A DNA stretch of 64,000 nucleotides from Suttonella sp. R2A3 (GTDB lineage Bacteria; Pseudomonadota; Gammaproteobacteria; Cardiobacteriales; Cardiobacteriaceae), in contig NZ_CP090975.1 in assembly GCF_021513215.1 (NCBI RefSeq), forward strand, positions 1,171,501 to 1,235,500, given 5' to 3'. Positions 27,478 through 35,866 of this stretch are shown in pieces. A program made the position numbers and the translations under genes. Each line of letters starts with the position of its first letter. Position 1 is the first letter of the stretch. A model generated the notes under the pieces. It searched no databases, was not told where the DNA came from, and worked only from the letters and a program-made list of their open reading frames with translations.

Positions 27478-29113
27478 TACCCTAACCGGTATTGCTAAAG
27501 CATGGCCCCCACTCGCGTGGGGGCTCTCGCTTTTATTGTGTGCGCCAATTATCGCGCTATTGGTGGTCGCGTTCTCCGATTATTCGGATAATTTTCGCCA
27601 CCTTTATGACACAGTCCTCTTTATTTATATGCGCAACAGCCTCATCCTGCTGTTGGGCGTTTGCACCATGGCGGTTATCTGGGGCGTCCCCTCAGCCTGG
27701 CTGATCAGCCGATTTGAGTTCCCTGCACGGCGCATCTTGCGCTGGGCACTCTTGCTTCCGATGGCGATGCCTGCTTATCTGGTGGCGTTTGTTTATACCG
27801 ATTTACTCGATTACGCCGGCCCCATACAAATCGCTTTGCGTGACTGGTTTGGCTGGCAAAATGCCAGCGACTATTGGTTTGTCGATATGCGCACTATGGG
27901 TGGGGCCATTTTTGTCCTTTCGCTGGTGTTTTCGCCCTATGTTTATTGGTTAGTGTCGCTGAATTTTTCCGAGCAATCACAATCGCTCATCCACGCAGCA
28001 CGCCTGCTTGGGCGCAGCGAAGCCCAAGTATTTTACAAAGTCATGCTGCCCTTAGCGCGTCCAGCGATTGCCGTTGGCTGCACCCTGGTTGGCATGGAAA
28101 CCTTAGCCGATTACGGCACGGTAGCGTATTTCTCGGTGTGGCATATGACTACCGCAGTCTACGACACCTGGCTACAGCTTTTTGACTTGCCACTGGCGGC
28201 TAAATTATCGAGTTTGCTGCTGCTTTTTGTCGTCGTACTGATCACCTTAGAAAAGCGTGGCCGACGTCATATGCGCTTTTATAGTGAGCGACAAACACCC
28301 ATGTTGCGCGTCCCATTAACCGGCGCTAAAGCCTGGCTCGCTACCGCTTGGTGTGCGCTGGTTGTGTTGCTCGGTTTCGCTCTGCCGGCGCTCTGGCTGA
28401 GCACCCAAGCCGTTCGCTATTTCGCCGATACCGATTGGCCAGCGTTTGCGCGCATGGGGATTGATACCTTAAAAGTAGCCTTTAGTGTGGCTTCGATGGC
28501 TGTGATTATTGCCTTTATTTTGCAAGGTTATGCCCGTCTTCGTCCAAAGCGTGGTAACTGGACCGCACGGCTGGCTTCTTTAGGTTACGCCATACCGGGA
28601 ACGGTACTCGCGATCGGCGTACTGATTGTGACCACCAGCATCGATCACGCGATCAACGCGTTCACAAACGCCAGCGGATACGGCAATGTTGGTTTATTGC
28701 TCAGCGGTACCCTTTTTGCGATGGCGCTCGCTTTTTCCTGCCGTTTTGCCGCCATCGGTATTGGCGCAGTTGACGCCGGGATGAGCAAAATGCCGCATAG
28801 CTACGATGATTGCGCGTACTTAAATGGCTATAGCCACAGCGAAACGGCGCGCAAAATCTGGCTACCACTGCTACGCAACAGCTTATTGACTGCTTTTTTA
28901 CTCATCTTTCTTGAATCGATGAAAGAATTATCCGCAGCCTTACTACTGCGCCCTTTTAATGTAGAATTACTCTCTACCTATATTTATCAATACATGACCG
29001 CGGAACGCTTTGAAGTCGCTGCCCTTCCTGCGCTGTTGATGGTTGTCATCGGCCTGCCACCGGTCTTGTTACTCACCTATTCGATGGATAAGAAAAATGC
29101 ACAACTACCTTAG
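27455..29113 (+). CDS. fbpB: Ferric iron ABC transporter permease FbpB (fused double permease)
   Basis: 552 residues with about 12 membrane helices forming two BPD_transp_1 halves, as usual for FbpB/SfuB. The EAA loops that contact the ATPase are visible in each half: HAARLLGRSEAQVFYKVMLP and DDCAYLNGYSHSETARKIWLP. The start ATG at 27455 lies inside the fbpA 3' end (23-base overlap); the preceding TTG is not needed. It feeds Fe(3+) from FbpA across the inner membrane using FbpC. No recognisable strong ribosome site, suggesting translational coupling. Confidence 0.93.
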   Translation: MKSNSTSNTLTGIAKAWPPLAWGLSLLLCAPIIALLVVAFSDYSDNFRHLYDTVLFIYMRNSLILLLGVCTMAVIWGVPSAWLISRFEFPARRILRWALLLPMAMPAYLVAFVYTDLLDYAGPIQIALRDWFGWQNASDYWFVDMRTMGGAIFVLSLVFSPYVYWLVSLNFSEQSQSLIHAARLLGRSEAQVFYKVMLPLARPAIAVGCTLVGMETLADYGTVAYFSVWHMTTAVYDTWLQLFDLPLAAKLSSLLLLFVVVLITLEKRGRRHMRFYSERQTPMLRVPLTGAKAWLATAWCALVVLLGFALPALWLSTQAVRYFADTDWPAFARMGIDTLKVAFSVASMAVIIAFILQGYARLRPKRGNWTARLASLGYAIPGTVLAIGVLIVTTSIDHAINAFTNASGYGNVGLLLSGTLFAMALAFSCRFAAIGIGAVDAGMSKMPHSYDDCAYLNGYSHSETARKIWLPLLRNSLLTAFLLIFLESMKELSAALLLRPFNVELLSTYIYQYMTAERFEVAALPALLMVVIGLPPVLLLTYSMDKKNAQLP

Positions 29114-30119
29114 CCTTGATCACGTCAGCATCGCCTATGGGCGAAACGAAGTGGTGCATGATTGTAGCCTTAGCCTCGCCCAAGGCGATATCCTGTCACT
29201 ACTCGGCCCATCAGGCTGCGGTAAAAGTACGATTTTAAAAGCGATTGCTGGGTTATTACCGATTAGCGCTGGCACGATGACACTGAATAACACCGTTATT
29301 GCCGGTAATGGTGTGCATGTTGCCCCACAGGCACGCCAAGTGGGGATGATTTTTCAAGACTACGCTCTGTTTCCGCACTTAACGGTTGCCGAGAATATTG
29401 GCTTCGGACTGCGTGGATTGGCCAAGGCTGCACGTCAGGAAAAAGTGAGCAATATGCTCGAGATTGTTCGCTTACACGAACTCAGCAAACGTTATCCCCA
29501 TGAGCTCTCAGGTGGACAACAGCAGCGGGTTGCCATTGCCCGCGCTTTAGTAAGAGAACCGAATTTATTATTACTCGACGAGCCGTTTTCTAACCTCGAT
29601 AACGAGGTTCGCGAGCGCTTGATCGGCGAAATACAACAGCTATTTGCCGAACAGAATATGACCGCCATTTTTGTGACCCACAACAAAACGGAAGCGTTCG
29701 CCTTATCCGATCAAGTGGCCGTCATGGAAGAAGGCAATATCGCACAAATTGCCACCCCACGCGCGCTTTATGACGCGCCAGCGAACGCAGATATTGCGGC
29801 TTTTTTGGGGCATGGTGCGACTGTTCGTTTTAAAAAACAGGGAGAAACCTGGCAAAGCAGCTTGGGCACAATCCCAGCCAGCGCACGTGGGCAATTAATG
29901 GTGCGTGAAGAACATTCTGAAACGATCGATGTCTATTTACGCCCACATCAATTGCTGTTAAGCGCCGATACGACCGATGGCAACGCCACGATTGAACGGG
30001 TGCGCTTTCTTGGCGATTTCTGTGAGTACCGCGTCGCTCTTGCCGAGCAAACGCTGAATGTGGTGTGTAAAAACCGTTTACAAGTGGGCGACCAAGCGCG
30101 TTTACAAGTGCGTTTGTAG
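29097..30119 (+). CDS. fbpC: Ferric iron ABC transporter ATPase FbpC
   Basis: ATPase energising the FbpAB importer. Walker A LLGPSGCGKST, Q-loop IFQDYALFPHL, signature LSGGQQQRVAIARAL, Walker B LLLDEPFSNLD and H-loop VTHNKTEA are all intact. A C-terminal TOBE-like domain (about residues 240-340) is present, as in FbpC proteins that sense iron. I use the ATG at 29097 (MHNYLSLDHV), 17 bases inside fbpB, with GGAT upstream; the frame extends to 29043 but that is fbpB sequence. A terminator follows 36 bases after the stop. Confidence 0.93.
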   Translation: MHNYLSLDHVSIAYGRNEVVHDCSLSLAQGDILSLLGPSGCGKSTILKAIAGLLPISAGTMTLNNTVIAGNGVHVAPQARQVGMIFQDYALFPHLTVAENIGFGLRGLAKAARQEKVSNMLEIVRLHELSKRYPHELSGGQQQRVAIARALVREPNLLLLDEPFSNLDNEVRERLIGEIQQLFAEQNMTAIFVTHNKTEAFALSDQVAVMEEGNIAQIATPRALYDAPANADIAAFLGHGATVRFKKQGETWQSSLGTIPASARGQLMVREEHSETIDVYLRPHQLLLSADTTDGNATIERVRFLGDFCEYRVALAEQTLNVVCKNRLQVGDQARLQVRL

Positions 30120-30155
30120 GCTTTGCATAAAACAATACACCAACTAATTCTCCAT

Positions 30156-30183
30156 AAAAAACCGGCACAATGGCCGGTTTTTT
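30156..30183. terminator. Bidirectional intrinsic terminator between fbpC and yceI
   Basis: Stem AAAAAACCGGC (30156-30166) with GCCGGTTTTTT (30173-30183), six-base loop. The T run on each strand is part of the stem, so it can stop both the fbpABC transcript (plus) and the yceI transcript (minus). Confidence 0.9.
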
Positions 30184-30205
30184 AGCTTGGCTTAGTCGTA
30201 TCCGC

Positions 30206-30754
30206 TTATTGACGAACGCCTTCGCCAGTCACGTATATTTCAGCTGCCTGAGCCATTTTGTCAGGGATACCGAAATCCGCGAAATTCACGGTAAAGTTAC
30301 TTTCAAAGCCACTACGATATTTTCCCCAAGGATCCTCACCCTCGCCCATCTTAGTCACAGGAATCGTGACCTCCTGAGTCTCACCATGAATGGTCAGCTC
30401 ACCGGTTAGCTTGCCATCCTGCCAAGCGGTAGATTTAAAAGTCGCGGTGGGATGATTGCTCACATCGAGAAAATCACCGCTGCGTAAATGCTTATTTCGC
30501 TCACCATGATCACTATCCAGAGATTCGGTATTGACGCTCACATCAACGTTGCTGATTGCTCCTGTCTCGCTGTCGTAGTCGTAAGTCCCAGAGATATCGT
30601 TAAATGTGCCGATAACATAGCTAAAGCCCAAATGAGGTACTTTGAACTGGATAAAAAAGTGGCTTGGTTCCACTTCATAGGTTTGTGGGGCTGCGTGGCT
30701 GATGGTGCTCACACCAGCTAAAGCAATGGCTGAAGTTAGGATGAGTTTTTTCAT
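30206..30754 (-). CDS. yceI: YceI-family periplasmic lipocalin-like protein
   Basis: 182 residues, signal peptide ending SHA, then the YceI beta-barrel pattern (YEVEPSHFFIQFKVPHLGFSYVIGTF, the family opening). It ends with KYRSGFESNFTVNFADFGI. YceI proteins bind isoprenoid-like hydrophobic molecules in the periplasm. ATG at 30754 is chosen with GGAG nine bases upstream; a TTG two codons earlier is possible. The next gene upstream in the same direction is a cytochrome b561, the common YceI-CybB pairing, which suggests a role linked to membrane redox or quinones. Confidence 0.9.
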   Translation of the reverse strand: MKKLILTSAIALAGVSTISHAAPQTYEVEPSHFFIQFKVPHLGFSYVIGTFNDISGTYDYDSETGAISNVDVSVNTESLDSDHGERNKHLRSGDFLDVSNHPTATFKSTAWQDGKLTGELTIHGETQEVTIPVTKMGEGEDPWGKYRSGFESNFTVNFADFGIPDKMAQAAEIYVTGEGVRQ

Positions 30755-30838
30755 AGTCAATGCTCCGTATAGTGAAAAAATTCAATTTTATTCTAAAAGA
30801 CAACGCGCTGTAATAATATAAATTATCATTACCAAGTG

Positions 30839-31390
30839 TTATTGTGTACTATCGCAACCAAATATGCGTTTTAGGGTGTCATCTTTATCTATCACCGCGT
30901 GTTTCAGCGCTCCGAGCACATGCAAAACCACCATCGCAATCAAACTCCAGGCCGCATATAAATGCACTTGCCCTAACCATTCGCTTTGCTTATCCGCATC
31001 AACCATCGCCGGGATACGGAACCAGCCAAACACGTCAATCGGGGTATTTTTAGCGGTTGCAATGAGATAACCCGTGCTAACCAACACCAACAGCGCAATA
31101 TACATCAGCGCATGGGTTGCGTGTGCGAGGCCAATCTCCCAACGTGCGTGAGTGGCCAGGGCCCGCGGTTTTTTTTGACTCACTAACCAAATCAGTCGCC
31201 AGATCAATAACACAGCGAGGATAAAGCCAATGGCTTTATGGCGCACCGGCCAGGTGTGATAGCCCGCATCGTAATAACCAAGCGTGACCATATAAAGACC
31301 GCTGCCAAATAAAAACGCGATCAATACAGCCATCAACCAGTGCAACATAACGTGCACAACACCGTAACGGGTAGAAGAATTGCCAATCAT
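30839..31390 (-). CDS. Cytochrome b561 (di-heme membrane electron carrier)
   Basis: 183 residues, four membrane helices. Heme-ligand histidines lie in VVHVMLHWLMA (first helix), HKAIGF (second), and in helices three and four (HATHALMY and VHLYAAWSLIAMVVLHVLGALKHA). This is the CybB/bacterial cytochrome b561 family, which passes electrons between ubiquinol and acceptors such as superoxide. It lies 85 bases before yceI and is read first, so the two probably form an operon. The intergenic gap contains an AT-rich stretch but no clear terminator. Confidence 0.9.
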   Translation of the reverse strand: MIGNSSTRYGVVHVMLHWLMAVLIAFLFGSGLYMVTLGYYDAGYHTWPVRHKAIGFILAVLLIWRLIWLVSQKKPRALATHARWEIGLAHATHALMYIALLVLVSTGYLIATAKNTPIDVFGWFRIPAMVDADKQSEWLGQVHLYAAWSLIAMVVLHVLGALKHAVIDKDDTLKRIFGCDSTQ

Positions 31391-31707
31391 AATGAATCAT
31401 TGTTAAAGCTTAGATAATTATTAAACCTGATTTCATCGTGAGAAAACAGTGAGCAGGTGTTAAGGCACTTAATAAGTAATCTATATAGTAGATGTTGACA
31501 ATAGTTTATCCTTATATTAATCTTCTTGGTCGTTGTTATAAGTCAATCGTTTATTTCAAATAAATGTTTGTCCTCTTGACAACCCTGGAAGCTTGCAGCC
31601 AAGGCGATACGCATGATTCGTTGGCATCCTCTCACCCAACACCAAAGTATCTTGCCATAGTGAGCCTACGAGCTTAACGATCCGATCAATGATAGGAAGT
31701 ACTGAAT
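31391..31707. other. Divergent intergenic region, cytochrome b561 / RTX lipase
   Basis: 317 bases without a convincing gene. Contains AT-rich DNA with a TTGACA at 31495-31500 that could be a -35 for the lipase gene, but the downstream -10 choices are poor or badly spaced. An AGGAAG ribosome site lies just before the lipase ATG. A 69-codon frame on the minus strand crosses into the lipase gene and looks spurious. No hairpin with a T run seen. Confidence 0.4.
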
Positions 31708-33585
31708 ATGGCGATGTTCGATTATAAACACTACACAAGTAATGAATCTGCCGCATTAATGGCAACGTCCAAACAATTAGCGGTTTATGGCAATATTTCA
31801 GGGATTATGGGGTTACCCACCGAAAACTTCTTACAAGGGCTATCTGATCGAGTTCTTAACCACGGCTTGGCAGCTAATAAGGTCAATCTGCGTTTGCCCG
31901 ATGGTTGGCGAGAGCTTACCCCAACAGAGCTCAACATGCCGGAAGATAGCCTGGATTTCTATGGCCAATTTCCAATTGAAAGCCCGATTACAGGTTTTCT
32001 TCCCAGTGGACCACAAGCGAAAATCCTTGGTCGATATGATGATCATGGCACGCTCACACAAATCAGCGTGGTGTTCGCCGGCACGAACTCTCCGATTGAT
32101 ATACTCGATTATTTCCAAATCAACGAGAATACCATCGCACCTAATATGGAGCCATTATTGAATAAGGTCAAAGAACTTGCCTTAGCGAATGGTTTGAGCG
32201 GTGAAGATGTTTTAGTGACCGGCTACAGCCTCGGTGGCGGTATGACCAATATCATGGCAAAACATCGCGAGGCACTCGCCGATGGCTTTTTTAAGGATGC
32301 GGATTATATCGGCCACAGTTCACCCTATATTTACGATGACTCATCTGTTGTACTCAATATGGGTTATGAAAATGATGTGGTATATCGCGTGGTCGGCAAT
32401 GAAGCGAGCGCGTTAGATGCGATCAAAGCCGGCAAACCGGGCCTGGTCAATCCTAATAATTCCTTCGAGAGCTCCTTTGATAATATTGTGTTATTTGATG
32501 AGGCCTATGCTTCGCCACTTTGGAACATCAGTCCTTTTTCTATTCTTAACATTCCCTTTGGCTGGTATGCGCACATTGATGGCGTGTTCAGCGATGCGGT
32601 AACGCGGATTGCCGATTCGGCGTTCTATGAATTCACGCACGCTGATAGCACAGTGATCGTCAGTAGTTTAACTGGTCTCTCTCGTGGGACAACCTGGGTA
32701 GAAGATAAAACCTCGCCCACCTCAAACCATCACAACACCCCAGCATTCATTATTGGCACGCAATACGATGATAAGCTTAAAGGCGGCGATCAAGGCGATT
32801 ATATTGACGGTGGGAAAGGCAACGACACCATCAAAACCGGCACAGGCGCAGACCGCATTGAGGGCGGAGAAGGTAAAGACACACTGATTTTTGACGGTCG
32901 CAGCGATGACTGGAACGTTTATCGCCTAAGCGATGATACGCTATTTTTTAACTCGCACGCTGACAATGGCTTAAAACAGGTTAGCGGCGTTGAGCAAATT
33001 TCTTTTACCGATGATTGGTTGAGCAATACCCGCCCTTATCAAGTCAGCAATCAAGGCCTCACGGACCAGCGCTTTAAGTTACTCCGCTGGGCCAATAAAG
33101 ATATTGCGTACCAAGAGCGCGTTGAAGGTAGCGAAGGTGATGATATGCTCAGTGGTGAAGTCGTGTTTGCGCAAGCTGGTAACGATACACTAAAGGCACT
33201 CGATAACGACAGCTTATTACACGGTGGCAAAGGGCATGATGTGTTAATCGGTGGCGCTGGTGCTGACCAGCTTTATGGCGCTGAAGGCAACGATGTTTTG
33301 ATTGCCGGCTCTGGTGATAGCTTACTCTCTGGTGGACTGGGTGATGACTACTTTATCTTCCAGCAAGACAGCGGCACGCACCGCATCACCGATTTTAATG
33401 CCGACAGTGCCGAGCACGATACGCTGTTGCTCTCTCAAGCGCTATTTAGCGAAGAGATTGCCTTAGGTGATATCGCAAGCCAACACGGTGACGATGTATT
33501 ACTAAGCTATCAATCGCTCAACATTAGTGTTGAAAACAGCCGCGTTGAAGATGTGCTCAATCATAGTGCAATCGTCGTCATCTAA
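31708..33585 (+). CDS. Secreted family I.3 lipase / polyurethanase-type RTX enzyme
   Basis: 625 residues, extracellular, acting on triacylglycerols or polyesters. It opens with MAMFDYKHYTSNES, matching the MGxFDYK start of family I.3 lipases. The catalytic triad by comparison with Pseudomonas/Serratia enzymes is Ser174 (GYSLGGG), Asp223 (GYENDVVYR) and His289 (GWYAHIDG). DKLKGGDQGDYIDGGKGNDT begins an RTX calcium-binding block (about 355-400), with a second block near 475-540 (GGKGHDVLIGGAGADQLYGAEGNDV). No N-terminal signal peptide; the C-terminal extreme is hydrophobic (SAIVVI), as in type I secretion substrates. No TolC/HlyBD-like transporter is in the window. Confidence 0.92.
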   Translation: MAMFDYKHYTSNESAALMATSKQLAVYGNISGIMGLPTENFLQGLSDRVLNHGLAANKVNLRLPDGWRELTPTELNMPEDSLDFYGQFPIESPITGFLPSGPQAKILGRYDDHGTLTQISVVFAGTNSPIDILDYFQINENTIAPNMEPLLNKVKELALANGLSGEDVLVTGYSLGGGMTNIMAKHREALADGFFKDADYIGHSSPYIYDDSSVVLNMGYENDVVYRVVGNEASALDAIKAGKPGLVNPNNSFESSFDNIVLFDEAYASPLWNISPFSILNIPFGWYAHIDGVFSDAVTRIADSAFYEFTHADSTVIVSSLTGLSRGTTWVEDKTSPTSNHHNTPAFIIGTQYDDKLKGGDQGDYIDGGKGNDTIKTGTGADRIEGGEGKDTLIFDGRSDDWNVYRLSDDTLFFNSHADNGLKQVSGVEQISFTDDWLSNTRPYQVSNQGLTDQRFKLLRWANKDIAYQERVEGSEGDDMLSGEVVFAQAGNDTLKALDNDSLLHGGKGHDVLIGGAGADQLYGAEGNDVLIAGSGDSLLSGGLGDDYFIFQQDSGTHRITDFNADSAEHDTLLLSQALFSEEIALGDIASQHGDDVLLSYQSLNISVENSRVEDVLNHSAIVVI

Positions 33586-33603
33586 CCTATTGCATCCGCT
33601 ATA

Positions 33604-33641
33604 AGCGCCCTACCTGCTGATAAAAGGCAGGCAGTGGTGCT
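33604..33641. terminator. Imperfect hairpin between lipase and small lipoprotein gene
   Basis: CCTGC (33613-33617) pairs with GCAGG (33627-33631), and outer bases AGCGCC and GGTGCT extend the stem with a bulge and one G-T pair. A weak T/A-rich tract follows on the plus strand. It may end lipase transcription between the two convergent genes; there is no good T run, so I hold it lightly. Confidence 0.35.
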
Positions 33642-33820
33642 TAATTTATCGGCACACTCCCTTGAACACCAACATGGTTAGCGCTTGAGCTGCCGCCGCT
33701 ACCACCAATACTGGTGCTCACGCCCACGCTACCATACACATCGGTAGAAGAACCCCCGCCGCTACTTTGGCAACCAGCCACGACAAACGCCGCGAATAAC
33801 ACGAAAATAAACCCTCGCAT
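33641..33820 (-). CDS. Small Ser/Gly-rich lipoprotein of unknown function
   Basis: 59 residues: signal peptide MRGFIFVLFAAFVVAGC with lipobox VAGC (Cys17), then a low-complexity Ser/Gly-rich tail (QSSGGGSSTDVYGSVGVSTS). The ATG at 33820 is preceded by GGAG six bases upstream, better than the longer frame beginning at 33832. No homologue is recognised. The VYGSVGVSTSIGG and HVGVQGSVPIN segments look like short beta-strand repeats. It is convergent with the RTX lipase. Confidence 0.65.
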   Translation of the reverse strand: MRGFIFVLFAAFVVAGCQSSGGGSSTDVYGSVGVSTSIGGSGGSSSANHVGVQGSVPIN

Positions 33821-33913
33821 AACCGACTCCAAGGTTAGTCAATGTCGCTTAAGCATAGCCTACATTGGTCAGCATCACGATTAAAATCGCTTAAATACTA
33901 GACCACCAGCCAA

Positions 33914-33944
33914 TAACGTAGAGACTATGCTATAGTCCAACGTA
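33914..33944. promoter_or_regulatory. Inverted repeat flanked by direct repeats, upstream of ClbS-like gene
   Basis: GACTAT-GCT-ATAGTC (33923-33937) is a perfect 6-bp inverted repeat. It is bracketed by two AACGTA copies (33914-33919, 33939-33944). It lies ~40 bases before the ClbS-like start, where an operator would be expected. A further ATAGTCTATAAA just before the gene repeats the core. No adjacent regulator gene. Confidence 0.35.
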
Positions 33945-33980
33945 AATGGCTTAACTGAGATAGTCTATAAAGGCAAAACC

Positions 33981-34493
33981 ATGGCAAGACCCTCCACAAA
34001 AGAAGCATTAGAATCAGCCAGCACAATGAACTTCGCACAATTATTCACGCTGATTGATTCAATGAGCAAAGAAGAGCAAAACGCGCTATTCAGCTTCGAG
34101 GGTAGAGATAAAAATATTCGCGACGTTTTAGTGCATTTATATGAATGGCATCAACTTTTGCTCAATTGGGTTGATTCAAATCAGGCAGGAAAAGAACAAC
34201 ACTTCTTACCCAAACCGTACAATTGGAGAACTTATCCACAAATGAACGATGCTTTCTGGGAGAAGCATCAGAAAACGTCTTTAGAAAAATCAGTAACCAT
34301 TCTGCAAGACAGTCATGCAGAGGTCATGAACTTAATACGCGCTTTTTCAGACGAAGCATTATTTACAAAAAAATATTTTTCTTGGACTGGAACGACAAGT
34401 TTAGGAAGCTATTGCGTTTCCGCTACCTCGAGTCATTATGACTGGGCGATGAAGATCATTAAAAAACACAAAAAGCATGTAACGACAAACTAG
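33981..34493 (+). CDS. ClbS/DfsB-family four-helix-bundle protein (DUF1706)
   Basis: 170 residues, matching the ClbS/DfsB family: N-terminal MARPSTKEAL, GRDKNIRDVLVHLYEWHQLLLNWV, FLPKPYNWRTYPQMN and the strongly conserved C-terminal KKYFSWTGTTSLGSYCVSATSSHYDW. ClbS hydrolyses the cyclopropane warhead of colibactin and protects the producing cell; DfsB-like relatives are widespread and mostly of unknown substrate. No colibactin (pks) genes are present, so a self-resistance or stress role is inferred only. AT-richer than the genes before 33.6 kb; with the nuclease gene it forms a probable acquired island. Confidence 0.88.
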   Translation: MARPSTKEALESASTMNFAQLFTLIDSMSKEEQNALFSFEGRDKNIRDVLVHLYEWHQLLLNWVDSNQAGKEQHFLPKPYNWRTYPQMNDAFWEKHQKTSLEKSVTILQDSHAEVMNLIRAFSDEALFTKKYFSWTGTTSLGSYCVSATSSHYDWAMKIIKKHKKHVTTN

Positions 34494-34584
34494 AACACTA
34501 AATTGAAATGTTCACTCTAAAACCCCATGCCACTCTTAGCTAAATCACCATCAACCTATTATCAAAAAGCTACGGACTATCAAA

Positions 34585-35574
34585 ATGAATATTAGAGAAA
34601 TAGCCAACGAAATAAATGAACGATCAAAAAAACATTTATTCGGAGAATTTCAAAATTTACGCAAAAAAATAAAAGGACTTAATAGAAAAGCGAGCTCTAA
34701 AATTTTTACAGATCAAACCATTTCTAACGATGGTTGGGCTTTTCATTGTGGTGGAAGAAAAGAAATACAATTTAATATTGGATTTGAAAATGAAAGTTTT
34801 CGATATGGATTAGCATTTTCCTTAGTCACAAGTCGTTCTCTTACTGATTTGAGAGTTTTATATCCAAAAATTTTAAAAATTAATGCTTTGATCAGAAATG
34901 AGCCAGAGTTATTTAAAGATTATAGAATGTGGCATTACAAAGGAGAAAGGAGCGACATTACAGGAGTTCATGAAATAGGTACTGAATTAGTTCAAGGTGG
35001 GACATTTATATTTATCGGAAAGTTAATGAATACTAAAGAAATTAATTTTGACGAAATATTATCAACTTTTCATGATTTATTAAATATCTACCAGGAAGTA
35101 GAAATTGAATCAGAGAAAATAATAGAAACCACAAAAAAGAAAGATACATTCATATTCAATAATAAATCAAAAATATTGCCGGGAAGTGCTATTTACAGTC
35201 CTATAGAAAGAGAAATTAATATTGACGCTAGACATACGTACTTACAGGAAAAACTATATGACCACTTAGTTTCAATATTTGGAAAAGATGCGGTTAGTTT
35301 AGAAAATCCAATAAATGGAAATCGGATTGATATTGTTGTAGAAAACAGCAAGAACAGCTATATATTTTATGAAATTAAAACTGGAAGTTCAGCTAAATCC
35401 TGTATTCGTCAAGCGATAGGGCAATTATTTGAATATGCATTTTGGAACAGGCAAGAGTTTAATGTAGAGTTGGTAGTCGCAGGAGAGTTTGAACTGGACA
35501 AGACAACTTCTGAGTATATATGGTTTTTGAAAAATACATTTAACATCCCAATTTCATATCATTGCATAAAATAA
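34585..35574 (+). CDS. Unrecognised protein with C-terminal PD-(D/E)XK nuclease signature
   Basis: 329 residues, strongly AT-rich and Lys/Ile/Asn-rich compared with neighbours. The C-terminal part has RIDIVVENSKNSYIFYEIKT with Asp249 and the Glu263-Ile-Lys265 core, followed by CIRQAIGQLFEYAF (Gln276, Gln280, Tyr284). This is the classic order of a PD-(D/E)XK restriction-like nuclease fold. The N-terminal half (residues 1-175) has WAFHCGGRKEIQFNIGFE, KDYRMWHYKGERS and GGTFIFIGK, which resembles a domain I have seen attached to HNH or PD-(D/E)XK nucleases, probably for substrate recognition. No methylase or helicase is adjacent. A stand-alone defence or modification-dependent nuclease is inference. 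Confidence 0.7.
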   Translation: MNIREIANEINERSKKHLFGEFQNLRKKIKGLNRKASSKIFTDQTISNDGWAFHCGGRKEIQFNIGFENESFRYGLAFSLVTSRSLTDLRVLYPKILKINALIRNEPELFKDYRMWHYKGERSDITGVHEIGTELVQGGTFIFIGKLMNTKEINFDEILSTFHDLLNIYQEVEIESEKIIETTKKKDTFIFNNKSKILPGSAIYSPIEREINIDARHTYLQEKLYDHLVSIFGKDAVSLENPINGNRIDIVVENSKNSYIFYEIKTGSSAKSCIRQAIGQLFEYAFWNRQEFNVELVVAGEFELDKTTSEYIWFLKNTFNIPISYHCIK

Positions 35575-35866
35575 AAAAGGTTCTTTAAACCAGTATAAAT
35601 ACCCCCGAATTTGAAACAGTTCATTCATAGAATTTAACCGGTTAATTTTCATATATCAAGAACAAAGTGCAAAGCTTTGGCAAGACCGTCATAAGTTGAC
35701 GCATAACACCCTGTCTTTTAACACTGGTAACTAAAAGTTAGCCCTCAATCCTAAATGGTTTGCTGAGTATTCCTTAACTGAGATAAACCCAACTTATCAT
35801 GGTGTTCATTGGCAGTCATAAAGATTCTCGCTATACTTTAACTATTGTTGCGAACAAAGGGTGATC
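35575..35866. other. Intergenic region after nuclease gene
   Basis: About 290 bases, AT-rich in its left half. Contains a perfect 12-bp palindrome TTAACCGGTTAA (35634-35645), possibly an operator or the trace of an insertion boundary. No gene, no T-tailed hairpin. AAGG lies just before the next gene's ATG. Otherwise nothing identified. Confidence 0.35.

Noticed and set aside
27455-29113. FbpB as a generic spermidine/putrescine permease
   Set aside because: Fused double-permease length and an adjacent FutA/FbpA-type ferric binding protein with tyrosine ligands make iron the better call.
31556-31765. 69-codon minus-strand frame in the intergenic gap before the lipase
   Set aside because: Low-complexity content, overlaps the lipase start, no ribosome site.
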